This document shows positions 7,852 through 15,710 of a DNA stretch of 22,506 nt, in pieces (the first letter of the stretch is position 1; every line of letters begins with the position of its first letter). The stretch lies in the NCBI GenBank assembly GCA_019414465.1, contig DXLY01000014.1:1-22506 (forward strand), in the 5' to 3' direction. The notes under the pieces were generated by a model. The model was not told the DNA's origin and did no database searches. It saw nothing but the letters and a program-made list of their open reading frames with translations. The stretch comes from Collinsella sp. (GTDB lineage Bacteria > Actinomycetota > Coriobacteriia > Coriobacteriales > Coriobacteriaceae). A program made the translations under genes and the position numbers.

Positions 7852-8673
7852 TTAGGCGTCGAGGTAGATGCGCTGGGGGCGATTGCGGCGACGAGCAAAG
7901 ATGATGAGCGCCAGGCCCGCGATTACGAGCGGCAGGCTCAGCAGCTGACCCATCGTGATGACGCCGCCCAGCAGATAGCCAAGCTGGGCGTCGGGCACGC
8001 GCACGAACTCGACGAGGAAGCGGACGATGCCGTATCCCATCACGAACGCGCCCATAAACGTACCCTGAGGCAGCAGCGGCTTTTTGCGGCTGAGCACCTG
8101 AAGAATGCAGAAGAGCACGATGCCCTCAAGAAATGCCTCGTAGAGTTGGGAGGGGTGACGCGGCATATCGCCCGCAGTCCCGCCAAAGACCACACCCCAG
8201 GGCAGATCGGTCGGCTTGCCCCACAGCTCACCGTTGACAAAGTTGGCACAACGGCCCAGGCACAAGGCCAGCGGAGCACCAATGACGGCAAGGTCTGCCA
8301 AAGTCCATGCGTCGAGCTTGTACATGCGGCACACGAGCACGCCGCCGATGATGCCGCCCACCAGGCCGCCATGGAAGCTCATGCCGCCTTCATTGGTAGC
8401 AAAGATCTCGAGCGGATGCGCCCAGTAGTAGCCGTCGCCGTAAAAGATGACGTAGAACAGGCGGGCGCCAATGATAAGGCCAAAGACCACGCCGACCACG
8501 ACACTCGTCAGGTCGTCGACCGTAATGTCAAAACCCCAACGGCGCTGCGTGCGGTACATGACGACCGCCGTGAGCAGAGCGCCGACCACATAGGCCAAGC
8601 CGTACCAGTAGATGGTGATGGGCCCCGCCGAGATGGCGACGGGATCAAGCATATGGTAGAGGTCGTTGAGCAT
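7852..8673 (-). CDS. lgt: Prolipoprotein diacylglyceryl transferase
   Basis: 273 aa, counted from the ATG giving MLNDLYHMLDP, which has a GGGGG ribosome-site stretch just upstream; an upstream in-frame ATG would add 20 residues without family similarity. Lgt transfers diacylglycerol from phosphatidylglycerol to the lipobox Cys of prolipoproteins at the cytoplasmic membrane. The family signature is clear: YWYGLAY near residue 22, SFHGG at 99-103, GRCANFVNGELWG at 140-152 (catalytic Arg and Asn), RHPSQLYEA at 172-180, and a VRFLVEFVR stretch near 217. About seven membrane segments. Complete and of normal length. Confidence 0.96.
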   Translation of the reverse strand: MLNDLYHMLDPVAISAGPITIYWYGLAYVVGALLTAVVMYRTQRRWGFDITVDDLTSVVVGVVFGLIIGARLFYVIFYGDGYYWAHPLEIFATNEGGMSFHGGLVGGIIGGVLVCRMYKLDAWTLADLAVIGAPLALCLGRCANFVNGELWGKPTDLPWGVVFGGTAGDMPRHPSQLYEAFLEGIVLFCILQVLSRKKPLLPQGTFMGAFVMGYGIVRFLVEFVRVPDAQLGYLLGGVITMGQLLSLPLVIAGLALIIFARRRNRPQRIYLDA

Positions 8674-8700
8674 ATCGGTCCCCCTGCTCCCTACATACAA

Positions 8701-8733
8701 ATGCGGCCGCGGGCCTTGCGCTCGCAGCCGCAT
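8701..8733 (-). terminator. Hairpin between the NifU-domain gene and lgt
   Basis: 11-nt arms (8701-8711, 8723-8733) with one mismatch, GC-rich. On the minus strand it lies about 50 bases past the NifU-domain stop and before the lgt start, so it probably terminates or attenuates transcription into lgt. Only TTTG follows. Confidence 0.5.
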
Positions 8734-8782
8734 ATTCGGGCGTGACGTCTATGCGGAGCATATCGCCCGCAGCTTTCACTTC

Positions 8783-9061
8783 TTAGAACGGCGCATACTC
8801 GTCGTACAGGTCATCGGTCTCGCCGGAGGCATTGACCTGCTCGACACGCGTAACGCCGGGCACATGCTCCTTCAGGATACGCTCGATGCCCATGGAAAGC
8901 GTCAGGGCGCTCATGGGACAACCGGCACAGGCGCCCTGAAGCTCCAGCTTGACGACGCCCTCGTCATCAACGCCTATATACTCCATGTCGCCGCCGTCGG
9001 CCTGTAGGTTGGGGCGAATCTCTTCAAGAACCTTCTTAAGCAGCTCTTCGTTAACAGCCAC
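8783..9061 (-). CDS. NifU-domain Fe-S cluster scaffold protein
   Basis: 92 aa from a GTG start with AAAGGAG upstream. It consists of only the NifU C-terminal (Nfu) domain: VLEEIRPNLQADGGDMEYIGV at residues 11-31 and the cluster-binding GACAGCP with C45 and C48. Such stand-alone domains bind a [4Fe-4S] cluster between two monomers and hand it to apo-enzymes. The C-terminal ~20 residues are acidic. Neighbouring genes do not belong to an iron-sulfur operon. Confidence 0.93.
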   Translation of the reverse strand: MAVNEELLKKVLEEIRPNLQADGGDMEYIGVDDEGVVKLELQGACAGCPMSALTLSMGIERILKEHVPGVTRVEQVNASGETDDLYDEYAPF

Positions 9062-9177
9062 AGGGGCTCCTTTCTCACAATAACGCGGGCGCGCCCGCGG
9101 ACAGAGCTATGTTACTACAGCCGTGTACCCGCTCACGAGCCGTCCATGCGCGCAGACGCGACTTTCACGAGTAGTCA

Positions 9178-9192
9178 ATTTGGGACGGGGCT
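9178..9192 (+). repeat. 15-bp dispersed repeat, copy 1
   Basis: The 15-mer atttgggacggggct occurs here and, on the opposite strand, at 12381-12395. Both are followed by a T run (cttttgg here, tttttta there). Here it lies beyond the 3' end of the dCMP deaminase gene. It also shares the gggac core of other hairpin repeats. Confidence 0.6.
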
Positions 9193-9232
9193 CTTTTGGC
9201 TGCCTTTTGTTGCCAGCTGGCGTTGCCACGCG

Positions 9233-9757
9233 CTACTGCTGAGCCCGCCCCTCGGTGCCGATGTGAACATCGACGATAACCTGGCGGTAGCTGATGCCAC
9301 AGGAGTCGAGGATGCGGCGGCTGATGCGCCCATCATCGGTGTCGGCGTACTTGTTGTCCAGGTAGACGACCTCGCCCACGCCCACCTGCGCCAAAATCTT
9401 GGCGCAGTCGTGGCACGGGAACAGTGTGACGTAGACCGTGGAACCCTCGAGGTCCTTGAGCGAGCCACGGTAGTTGAGCACGGCGTTCGCCTCGGCATGG
9501 ACCACGTAGTTGTGCTTGTCCTGCAGCGGGTCGTCGCTCGTACCCCACGGAAAAAAGTCGTCGTTGAGCGCCGAGGGTGTACCGTTGTAGCCCACCGAAA
9601 GGATGCGGTGGTTGGTGTTGGCGATGCACGCACCCACCTGCGTGTTGGGGTCCTTGCTGCGGCGCTGCGCGGCGATGGCCACGCTCATAAAGAACTCGTC
9701 CCAGCTAATGACGTCCAGGCGCTTGCCGGAAGCGATCTTATGCTGAGTGTCCGACAT
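9233..9757 (-). CDS. dCMP deaminase (ComEB-type cytidine/deoxycytidylate deaminase)
   Basis: 174 aa, ATG with GGGGAGG upstream. The zinc-dependent deaminase motifs are complete: HAEANAVLN at 87-95 (zinc His and catalytic Glu) and PCHDC at 114-118 (zinc Cys 115 and 118). An N-terminal DEFFMSVAIAAQRRSKDPNTQVGA stretch and the VGYNGTP loop are typical of dCMP deaminases, which make dUMP for thymidylate synthesis. Late-competence ComEB proteins are closely related, so the name by itself does not imply competence. Length is normal and the gene looks functional. Confidence 0.93.
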   Translation of the reverse strand: MSDTQHKIASGKRLDVISWDEFFMSVAIAAQRRSKDPNTQVGACIANTNHRILSVGYNGTPSALNDDFFPWGTSDDPLQDKHNYVVHAEANAVLNYRGSLKDLEGSTVYVTLFPCHDCAKILAQVGVGEVVYLDNKYADTDDGRISRRILDSCGISYRQVIVDVHIGTEGRAQQ

Positions 9758-9861
9758 ATGCGTACCTCCCCAGTCGATGTGATGCCCCGCTCGATGCTAT
9801 ATAGGAGATTTCGCTCCATTGTAGCAGGCAGATATCAATCATTCGGCTTTTAAATGACTTG

Positions 9862-10089
9862 CTAATTCGAGTCTAATAGACTTTTCAAGTCGATGTCCAA
9901 TGCATCGGCAAGTTTTATCAATGTACCAATTGTCGGATTAGCATTGCCCGTTTCGATTGAATGAACATGCGCATAGTCAATTCCGGTCATATAGCCAAGT
10001 TTTCGCAACGACAGCCCTTGGGTCGTTCTCAGCTTTTTTAAATTATGACCTACGAGCACTCTATATCCCGCATTTTGGCTGTTATCCAT
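9862..10089 (-). CDS. XRE-family helix-turn-helix regulator
   Basis: 75 aa, ATG. One Cro/cI-type HTH domain fills the protein: LKKLRTTQGLSLRKLGYMTG (helices 1-2) and YAHVHSIETGNANPTIGTLIKLADAL (recognition helix and helix 4). No ligand domain is present. It is divergent from the coiled-coil membrane protein gene 65 bases away, so it probably controls that gene and itself. Base composition is clearly more AT-rich than the flanking housekeeping genes, suggesting acquisition with its neighbour. Confidence 0.88.
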   Translation of the reverse strand: MDNSQNAGYRVLVGHNLKKLRTTQGLSLRKLGYMTGIDYAHVHSIETGNANPTIGTLIKLADALDIDLKSLLDSN

Positions 10090-10103
10090 GCTAGAGAGCG
10101 TAC

Positions 10104-10137
10104 GTGATATAGTAATGCTACTGTTGGGATATATTAC
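10104..10137. promoter_or_regulatory. Candidate operator between the divergent XRE and membrane-protein genes
   Basis: Imperfect inverted repeat GTGATATA (10104-10111) and TATATTAC (10130-10137), matching at 7 of 8 positions, in the 65-bp divergent spacer. It is the only visible dyad there and could bind the XRE protein. Weak evidence: short arms in AT-rich DNA. Confidence 0.3.
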
Positions 10138-10154
10138 AACAAGGAAGGTCAGAC

Positions 10155-11153
10155 ATGGAAGTTCAGGGGAACGACCTGCGAAACTACGTCAAATCAATCT
10201 ACAATTTAGAAAAATCAGTGCTTGTACAGCAAAACGCAATCCGTGCTCTCGAAGGCTATGTCAGTTCAGAAAGAAAAAAACTGGTCCCGACCGACGTTCC
10301 AAACGACTACAACGAAAGTGGACTGGCCGGCAATATATCTTCAGGCATCTTATCGGCCCTATTGTTTGGCGCAACATCTGCCGCAGGAATTATCGCACTG
10401 GCCTTCATAACGACGATCTTCGCTTCGTTTATTAGTTCGATTTTCAGCGGGTATGCATTTGTAGCCCTTATTTTTAGCCCCGACCTCGACGGCTACTGCT
10501 CATACCTAGTAAAGCCCTTTTTTGGCTTCATTAATGTGATTAAACCATTTCTCCCTCTTGCAATAACCACGCTAATTGGAATCGGCTTTCTGCTTGGCAT
10601 GGGCGAAAGGTCGCACGAGAAAAGCGAAAAGATAAAAGCAAATAATCGGAAGGAGACAATTCTCGAGAATAATTGCCAAAAAACGCTCTTATTGGAGGAT
10701 TTAAATGCATCCGAAGCGAAAAACCTCAATAAAATGAGGGCTAAACTACAAGAATCCGAATCTCTTTTGAACGATTTCTATAGCGTTGGTTTGATCTATC
10801 CAAAATATCGCTCTCTTATCCCCATGGCGTCAATTAGCGAATATTTCGAAGCAGGCAGATGTTCGACGCTCGGTGAAGCTTATAACATCTTTGAAATGGA
10901 ACGTAAATTAGGTACCATTATCGATAAGCTAGATATTGTCATCGATAAGTTAGACGAGATTAGCTCTCAACAACGACTCGTTTACGAAGCCGTTGAAGCC
11001 TCGGATAAAACAATCCAAAATATGAGTCAGGCGGTTAACAGTCTTTCAAATTCCGCTTATTCGATTCAACTAGACGCAGCATATGCCGCATCAAATACTC
11101 AAATCATTGCTAGAAACAGCGAGTATCAACGATTCCTAACAATGATTCGATAA
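10155..11153 (+). CDS. Membrane protein with coiled coils, unknown function
   Basis: 332 aa, ATG with AAGGAAGG 6-7 bases upstream. Residues ~8-40 are helical and charged; hydrophobic segments lie at about 57-108 and 135-154 (LPLAITTLIGIGFLLGMG); residues ~155-205 are a Lys/Glu/Asn-rich coiled coil. Next comes the block LIYPKYRSLIPMASISEYFEAGRCSTLGEAYNIFEMERKLGTII, then a heptad-like KLDIVIDKLDEI tail. I recall this block as recurring in unnamed proteins of gut Firmicutes and Actinobacteria, but no function is known. AT-rich codon use separates it from its neighbours. It pairs with a divergent XRE regulator, a layout seen in mobile or defence-type accessory modules; that reading is speculative. 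Confidence 0.8.
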   Translation: MEVQGNDLRNYVKSIYNLEKSVLVQQNAIRALEGYVSSERKKLVPTDVPNDYNESGLAGNISSGILSALLFGATSAAGIIALAFITTIFASFISSIFSGYAFVALIFSPDLDGYCSYLVKPFFGFINVIKPFLPLAITTLIGIGFLLGMGERSHEKSEKIKANNRKETILENNCQKTLLLEDLNASEAKNLNKMRAKLQESESLLNDFYSVGLIYPKYRSLIPMASISEYFEAGRCSTLGEAYNIFEMERKLGTIIDKLDIVIDKLDEISSQQRLVYEAVEASDKTIQNMSQAVNSLSNSAYSIQLDAAYAASNTQIIARNSEYQRFLTMIR

Positions 11154-11220
11154 GGCAAAGAGCGCGTTGATCCGCCCCAAATACCTTATTAATTACAATG
11201 AAATAAATCGACTTAGAATA

Positions 11221-11242
11221 GGGGCAACTTGTATGTTGCCCC
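11221..11242 (+). terminator. Hairpin after the coiled-coil membrane protein gene
   Basis: Perfect 8-bp stem GGGGCAAC/GTTGCCCC (11221-11228, 11235-11242) with a 6-nt loop, about 70 bases past the stop. No strong T run follows. Likely the transcript end of the accessory gene. Confidence 0.6.
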
Positions 11243-11292
11243 CACCTCTTAACTCAGTTGCAAATAAATAAACAATCGAAATGTCAATAACG

Positions 11293-11459
11293 CTACACTT
11301 TACGCCGTTGCGTATTCACGCGGTAGAGCTCCACCAGACCGCGGAGGGTGAGCGCGGCGCCGGAAACAAGGCCATGGCGTAGCAGACCCGCCATCTCGCG
11401 TGCAGCGTCGCCGGTGATCACGATGGGCGCCAGTTCCTCCCCCACCGATGCCCTCAGCT
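11293..11459 (-). pseudogene. Remnant of a second type III pantothenate kinase 3' end
   Basis: Directly after the stop of the intact pantothenate kinase gene, in a different frame, the minus strand reads ELAPIVITGDAARE, then ALTLRGLVELYRVN and ends RRKV before a TAG at 11293-11295. This aligns over ~43 residues with the end of the intact protein (PIVITGDDAEA, ALTLRGLAELYRIN, RRV), identical at a bit more than half the positions. Nothing upstream of the fragment remains, so it is a truncated diverged copy rather than a gene. It probably marks replacement of the resident gene by a related allele, or a decayed tandem duplication. Confidence 0.85.
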
Positions 11460-12311
11460 TTACACGCGGCGGGGCTTTTGGTTGATGCGGTATAGCTCGG
11501 CAAGCCCCCGCAGCGTCAGCGCGTCGTCTACCGTCAGGCTGTGGCCGACCAACGCCGCGAGCGCCTCGGCATCGTCGCCGGTGATGACGATGGGCACGCC
11601 GGCCTCCCCCGCCGCCTTGGTCGCGCGCATCTCGGCAAGCACCATGTCGAGCATGCCGTCGATGCGTGCCACCTCGCCCAGAACCACGCCCGAACGCATG
11701 GCCTCGCGCGTGTTGCGGCCGATTACATGTGTGGGTGCCGAGGGCTCGACCTGCGGCAGGCGCGCCGCAGCAGCCGAAAGCGAGCGGGCGCCAAGCGCCA
11801 GACCCGGCGCGATGACGCCGCCGACAAAGGTGCCGCGCGCGTCGATGACCTCGATATTAGTCGTCGTGCCCAGGTCAATCACGATGCACGGCGATCCGTA
11901 GACGGCGCGGGCAGCCACGGCGTCGGCGATGCGGTCGGGGCCGATCTCGGCCGGATCGTCGTAGTGCACGGGCATGCCGGTCTTGAGGCCCGGCCCCACC
12001 GTGAGCACACGCCCCGTGCATGTACGGGAAAGCGCCGCCTTCCACGGGCGCTCGAGCGCGGGGACCACACAGCTCAGTACAGCAGCCGCGGGCACAAGCG
12101 CACCCGGCATGCCCGCATCGGCCGCCAGTGCGGCCATGACCTGCGCGAGACGCATGCGCGCCTCGTCTGCTGTGATGCTCAACGGCGTGGTGATCTCGCA
12201 CGTCGCAAGCGGACATTCCTGTGCCGCGGCCGAATCCTCGGCAAACAGACCAAAGCGAATGAACGTGTTGCCCACGTCGACCGTCAATATATATGCGCAC
12301 CCATTAAGCAT
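11460..12311 (-). CDS. coaX: Type III pantothenate kinase
   Basis: 283 aa, ATG with AAAGGAG 8 bases upstream. It catalyses the first step of coenzyme A synthesis, phosphorylation of pantothenate. Motifs of the acetate/sugar kinase-like fold are visible: DVGNT at 12-16 (phosphate-binding), GPDR at 124-127, DLGTTTNIEVID at 146-157 and GGVIAPGLALGARSL at 164-178. The length is slightly above the usual ~255 aa. A GC-rich 3' remnant of a homologue follows immediately. Type III enzymes are typically not feedback-inhibited by CoA (family knowledge). Confidence 0.94.
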   Translation of the reverse strand: MLNGCAYILTVDVGNTFIRFGLFAEDSAAAQECPLATCEITTPLSITADEARMRLAQVMAALAADAGMPGALVPAAAVLSCVVPALERPWKAALSRTCTGRVLTVGPGLKTGMPVHYDDPAEIGPDRIADAVAARAVYGSPCIVIDLGTTTNIEVIDARGTFVGGVIAPGLALGARSLSAAAARLPQVEPSAPTHVIGRNTREAMRSGVVLGEVARIDGMLDMVLAEMRATKAAGEAGVPIVITGDDAEALAALVGHSLTVDDALTLRGLAELYRINQKPRRV

Positions 12312-12360
12312 CGTCGGCGCTCCTTTCGTCTGTCCAGCAGTATATCCCGATGATTGTTCT

Positions 12361-12395
12361 GGGGCGGGGCCAGCTAAAAAAGCCCCGTCCCAAAT
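12361..12395. repeat. Intergenic hairpin repeat with 15-bp dispersed motif, copy 2
   Basis: Arms 12361-12370 and 12382-12391 pair with one G-T wobble around an A-rich loop. The right arm contains the reverse complement of the 15-mer also found at 9178-9192. It lies between divergent coaX and the OPT gene, so it ends no recognised gene and is better read as a repeat than as a plain terminator. Confidence 0.6.
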
Positions 12396-12526
12396 GAGCT
12401 GCCTTGCCGCTATACTGGTGCGCGGTCGTTTGCGAGCTCACGCGGCGGCCCTTGGTAACCCGACTTCCCGCGCCGTATCCGTAGCGGCGCTCCCGGGGGA
12501 AGCGGATATACGCAAAGGAGTTTTAT

Positions 12527-14230
12527 ATGAGCAATCCCTCGAACCGTGCCTCGATGCGCGGGCAACTCACGCTGCGTGGCGTCGTCATCGGCGTCCTTGG
12601 CTGCGTGATCATCACGGCAAGCTCGGCCTACACCGCCCTCAAGATGGGCGCACTCCCCTGGCCGATCGTCTTCGCTGCCGTCATCTCGCTGTTCTTCCTT
12701 AAGCTCATGGGCAACGCCAGTCTCAACGAGGCAAACGTCACCCACACCATCATGTCCGCAGGCGCCATGGTCGCCGGCGGCCTGGCGTTTACCATCCCGG
12801 GCGCCTGGATGCTGGGCTATGCCGACCAGATCAGCTGGCTTGACATGTTTATCGTGGCGCTCGCCGGCACCATCTTGGGCCTGCTGGCCACCGCGCTCAT
12901 CCACCGTCACTTTATCGTGGACGCCGCGCTTGAGTTCCCCACCGGCAACGCCGCAGCTCAGACCCTGCGCGCCACCGAGGCCGGCGGCAAAACCGGCAAG
13001 CAGCTCTTTGGCTCCATGGCCATCGCCGGCATCTATAGCGTGCTGCGCGACGCCCTGGGTGTGGTGCCCAGCATGCTATGCACACTCAACATCCCCGGCG
13101 TGACCTTTGGCATCTACAACTCGCCCATGCTGCTCTCCGTCGGCTTCCTCGTGGGCTTCGCCCCGGTCGCCTTCTGGTTTGCCGGCGCCCTGCTGGGCAA
13201 CTTTGGCATCATCGTGGGCGGCACCGCTGCCGGTCTGTTCGACGTTGTGACTGCGCAGGGCATCGTCAAGTCCCTCGGTATGGGCCTTATGATGGGCTTT
13301 GGCGTCGCCGTCGTCCTCAAGGACATCCTGCCGCAGGTCGCCGGCATCGTCCGCGGTCTTGCCGCCGACAGCTCCACCGACACCGACGAGCAGTCGCTCA
13401 TCTCGGGCTCCCTTAAGCTCGACGCCGGCATCATCGGCCTAGGCGCTGCCGCCAGCGCCGTGGTCATCGCCATCGTGCTTGACCTTGGCCCCGTTCCGGC
13501 CGTCATCGTCACGCTGTTCACCTTTGTCACCACCATCATGAGCGCACAGAGCTGCGGCCAGACGGGCATCGACCCCATGGAAATCTTCGGCCTCATCGTC
13601 ATGCTCATCGTGGCTGCCTTCGCACAGATCGCCCAGGTCAAGCTGTTCTTTATCGCCGGCATCGTGGCCGTGGCATGCGGCCTTGCGGGCGACGTCATGA
13701 ACGACTTTAAGGCCGGCGCCGTGCTGGGCACCAATCCGCGTGCGCAGTGGATCGGCCAGGCCATCGGCGGCATCGTGGGCGCCCTGGTCGCCGCTGCCGT
13801 CATGGTCGCGCTCGTCACCGCCTATGGTCCGGATGCTTTCGGCCCCGACAAGAGCTTTGTGGCCGCGCAGGCAAGCGTCGTCGCCACCATGGTCTCGGGC
13901 ATCCCGAGCGTGCCGTGGTTCGCAGGCGGCTTTATCGCCGGCATCGTCATGTACTGGCTCGGCATTCCGGCCATGATGATCGGCCTGGGCGTGTACCTGC
14001 CGTTCTACATGTCGCTCACGGCCTTCTTGGGCTCCTGCGCCAAGCTCGCCTACGACAAGTGGGCCGCACGCCGCGACGCCGCTGCCGGTCTTTCGGACGA
14101 GGAGAAGGCCTCCAAGGATGCCGCCTTCCAGGAGCAGGGCCTGGTCGTCGCCAGCGGCCTGCTCGGCGGCGAGTCCATCGTCGGCGTTATCCTGGCGTTT
14201 GTCTCTGTTGGTCTGAGCCTGCTGGGGTAG
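12527..14230 (+). CDS. OPT family oligopeptide transporter
   Basis: 567 aa, ATG with AAAGGAG 7 bases upstream. Some 14-16 Gly/Ala/Val-rich membrane segments cover the protein. The N-terminus (LTLRGVVIGVLGCVIITASSAYTALKMG) and the stretch LEFPTGNAAAQTLRATEAGG (about residues 136-155) are typical of the bacterial OPT branch. Members import peptides or metal chelates with protons; the substrate here cannot be told. The gene is monocistronic: hairpin repeat upstream, strong terminator downstream. Confidence 0.92.
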   Translation: MSNPSNRASMRGQLTLRGVVIGVLGCVIITASSAYTALKMGALPWPIVFAAVISLFFLKLMGNASLNEANVTHTIMSAGAMVAGGLAFTIPGAWMLGYADQISWLDMFIVALAGTILGLLATALIHRHFIVDAALEFPTGNAAAQTLRATEAGGKTGKQLFGSMAIAGIYSVLRDALGVVPSMLCTLNIPGVTFGIYNSPMLLSVGFLVGFAPVAFWFAGALLGNFGIIVGGTAAGLFDVVTAQGIVKSLGMGLMMGFGVAVVLKDILPQVAGIVRGLAADSSTDTDEQSLISGSLKLDAGIIGLGAAASAVVIAIVLDLGPVPAVIVTLFTFVTTIMSAQSCGQTGIDPMEIFGLIVMLIVAAFAQIAQVKLFFIAGIVAVACGLAGDVMNDFKAGAVLGTNPRAQWIGQAIGGIVGALVAAAVMVALVTAYGPDAFGPDKSFVAAQASVVATMVSGIPSVPWFAGGFIAGIVMYWLGIPAMMIGLGVYLPFYMSLTAFLGSCAKLAYDKWAARRDAAAGLSDEEKASKDAAFQEQGLVVASGLLGGESIVGVILAFVSVGLSLLG

Positions 14231-14255
14231 GCCGAACAACAACGCACCAGCGCAG

Positions 14256-14293
14256 AGCGCGGGGTCGGAATCAAACCGGCCCCGCGCTTTTTT
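14256..14293 (+). terminator. Intrinsic terminator of the OPT transporter gene
   Basis: 13-nt arms (14256-14268, 14276-14288) with one G-T pair, followed by a run of six to seven T. A textbook Rho-independent terminator 25 bases past the stop. Confidence 0.93.
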
Positions 14294-14369
14294 GTCTATT
14301 TGACTCTTATGATCCTCACGGCGTTTTAGCCATGTCGATTGGCCTGACTTCCAGGTCAACAAACCTTGT

Positions 14370-14398
14370 CTGACACCTCGCCTAACGCGGTGTAGAGT
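14370..14398 (+). promoter_or_regulatory. Candidate sigma-70-type promoter of the DUF389 gene
   Basis: CTGACA (14370-14375) and TAGAGT (14393-14398) with a 17-bp spacer, 47 bases before the start codon. Each hexamer departs from consensus, so this is only a plausible site. Confidence 0.4.
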
Positions 14399-14445
14399 AA
14401 AGACGACAGACGCAAGAAGCGGCTCAGAAGCTAAACGAGGTAAGC

Positions 14446-15585
14446 ATGGAACTCGACAAACAACAGATCAAGCGGCTGCGTGAGCGTCATCATCGTCGTC
14501 ACGGTATACGCCCTGCACACAGCGAGGCCATGGAGACTGCCACCCGTTTCCTTAAGCAGGCGTTCAACATACGCGAGGGACGCGCGCCCTATCACGTGAT
14601 TCGCAAGCGCTTTGTAAACGGGGCGCGCCTGACTGGCTCGCACTTATGCATCCTGATCATTGCCATGTTGATCGCGAGCATCGGCCTCGATATCGACTCG
14701 GATATCGCCATTGTAGGTGCCATGCTCATCTGCCCGCTCATGGGCTCGGTCCTTGCCATGGCATACGGCATTGCCACGCTCGACCGCGAGATTGCCGTCG
14801 AGGCAATTGCCGGCCTCGCGCTGCAGATGGTCTTTTGTCTAATCACGTCCACGCTGTACTTTAAGCTCTCGCCCCTTGGCACCACCACGGCCGCCATCAT
14901 CGACAACTCGACACCAACTGTGTGGGACCTTGCCGTCGCGCTCGCGGGCGGCTTTGCGGGCGGACTGGGCAACTCGCGCGACCAGGAACCCGCCACGCTC
15001 ATCGCCGGCGTGGCCGTGGCGACCGCGCTCATGCCGCCCCTGTGCGCGGCGGGCTATGGCATCGCCATCGCGAGCGGGTCGCTGTTTCTCTCGGCCCTCT
15101 ACGAGTTTGGCATCAACGTGGTCTTTATCGCATTGGCTGCCGAAGCCGTGCTGCTTCTTTTGCGCGTGCCGCTCAAGCGCGACCTCAACGGCGACGGCAT
15201 TGTGACCGCCGAGGAAAACGCCGAGGTCGATGAGCTGTCACACAAGGTGCGCCGCCGCATCATCGTGGGCACGGTGATCTTTGCCATCCCCTGCATCGTT
15301 ATGACGGCGGGGTCTATTGGCTCGGCGCAGGCCGGCGTGCAGGACGGTTACGGCGTCACCGAAACCACGCGCGAGCTTGCCGCGGTGCTGCCGGGCTTTA
15401 AGGATTACACCGTTGCCGTCGAGACCTCGGCCACCGAAGACGAGGAGGAGGGCCTTGTCGAGCGCGAGGTTGTCGCCCATGTGACGACAAGCGAGGCGCT
15501 TGGGGCACACGACCGCCGTGTAGCCCGCAAGCTCATCGACCTCAATGTGCCCGAGCTCGATCGCGTGGAGTTTGATGTGCAGTAA
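14446..15585 (+). CDS. DUF389 membrane protein with an EF-hand-like loop
   Basis: 379 aa, ATG with GAGG about 7 bases upstream. A basic N-terminal region (1-62) precedes the DUF389 membrane domain: LCILIIAMLIASIGLDIDSDIAIVGAMLICPLMGSVLAMAYG from ~67, and LVGV-like helices through ~240, with the family's GNSRDQEPATLIAGVAVATALMPPL block at 175-199. At 246-257 the sequence DLNGDGIVTAEE fits the 12-residue EF-hand calcium loop (Asp1, Asn3, Asp5, Gly6, Val8, Glu12). A last membrane helix (about 271-290) and an acidic soluble C-terminal domain follow. The function of DUF389 proteins is not established. Calcium binding is inferred from the motif alone. Confidence 0.9.
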   Translation: MELDKQQIKRLRERHHRRHGIRPAHSEAMETATRFLKQAFNIREGRAPYHVIRKRFVNGARLTGSHLCILIIAMLIASIGLDIDSDIAIVGAMLICPLMGSVLAMAYGIATLDREIAVEAIAGLALQMVFCLITSTLYFKLSPLGTTTAAIIDNSTPTVWDLAVALAGGFAGGLGNSRDQEPATLIAGVAVATALMPPLCAAGYGIAIASGSLFLSALYEFGINVVFIALAAEAVLLLLRVPLKRDLNGDGIVTAEENAEVDELSHKVRRRIIVGTVIFAIPCIVMTAGSIGSAQAGVQDGYGVTETTRELAAVLPGFKDYTVAVETSATEDEEEGLVEREVVAHVTTSEALGAHDRRVARKLIDLNVPELDRVEFDVQ

Positions 15586-15659
15586 TACGCGACGTGGGAT
15601 GGATGCGCGCAGCCGCGAGTCACGACATGGCGCAGACGTGACGCGGGCCACGAGCAAAT

Positions 15660-15690
15660 AGCGGGGCGCGGTCCATGGCCGCGCCCCGCT
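15660..15690. terminator. Bidirectional hairpin between convergent genes
   Basis: Perfect 12-bp GC-rich stem (15660-15671, 15679-15690) with a 7-nt loop between the DUF389 gene (+) and the small membrane-anchored protein gene (-). On the minus strand it is followed by tattt. Probably terminates both. Confidence 0.8.
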
Positions 15691-15710
15691 CGCTGATTTA
15701 TTGCCGTGAA

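Noticed and set aside
9233..9757. dCMP deaminase as evidence of a competence operon
   Set aside because: ComEB-like similarity only; no comEA or comEC gene is nearby.
11300..11503. 67-codon minus-strand frame overlapping the end of coaX
   Set aside because: Wrong frame for the homology: the similarity to pantothenate kinase is in the neighbouring frame ending at 11293.
12410..12910. 166-codon minus-strand frame at the start of the OPT gene
   Set aside because: Antisense to a clear transporter; Asp/Gly/His/Arg-rich shadow composition.
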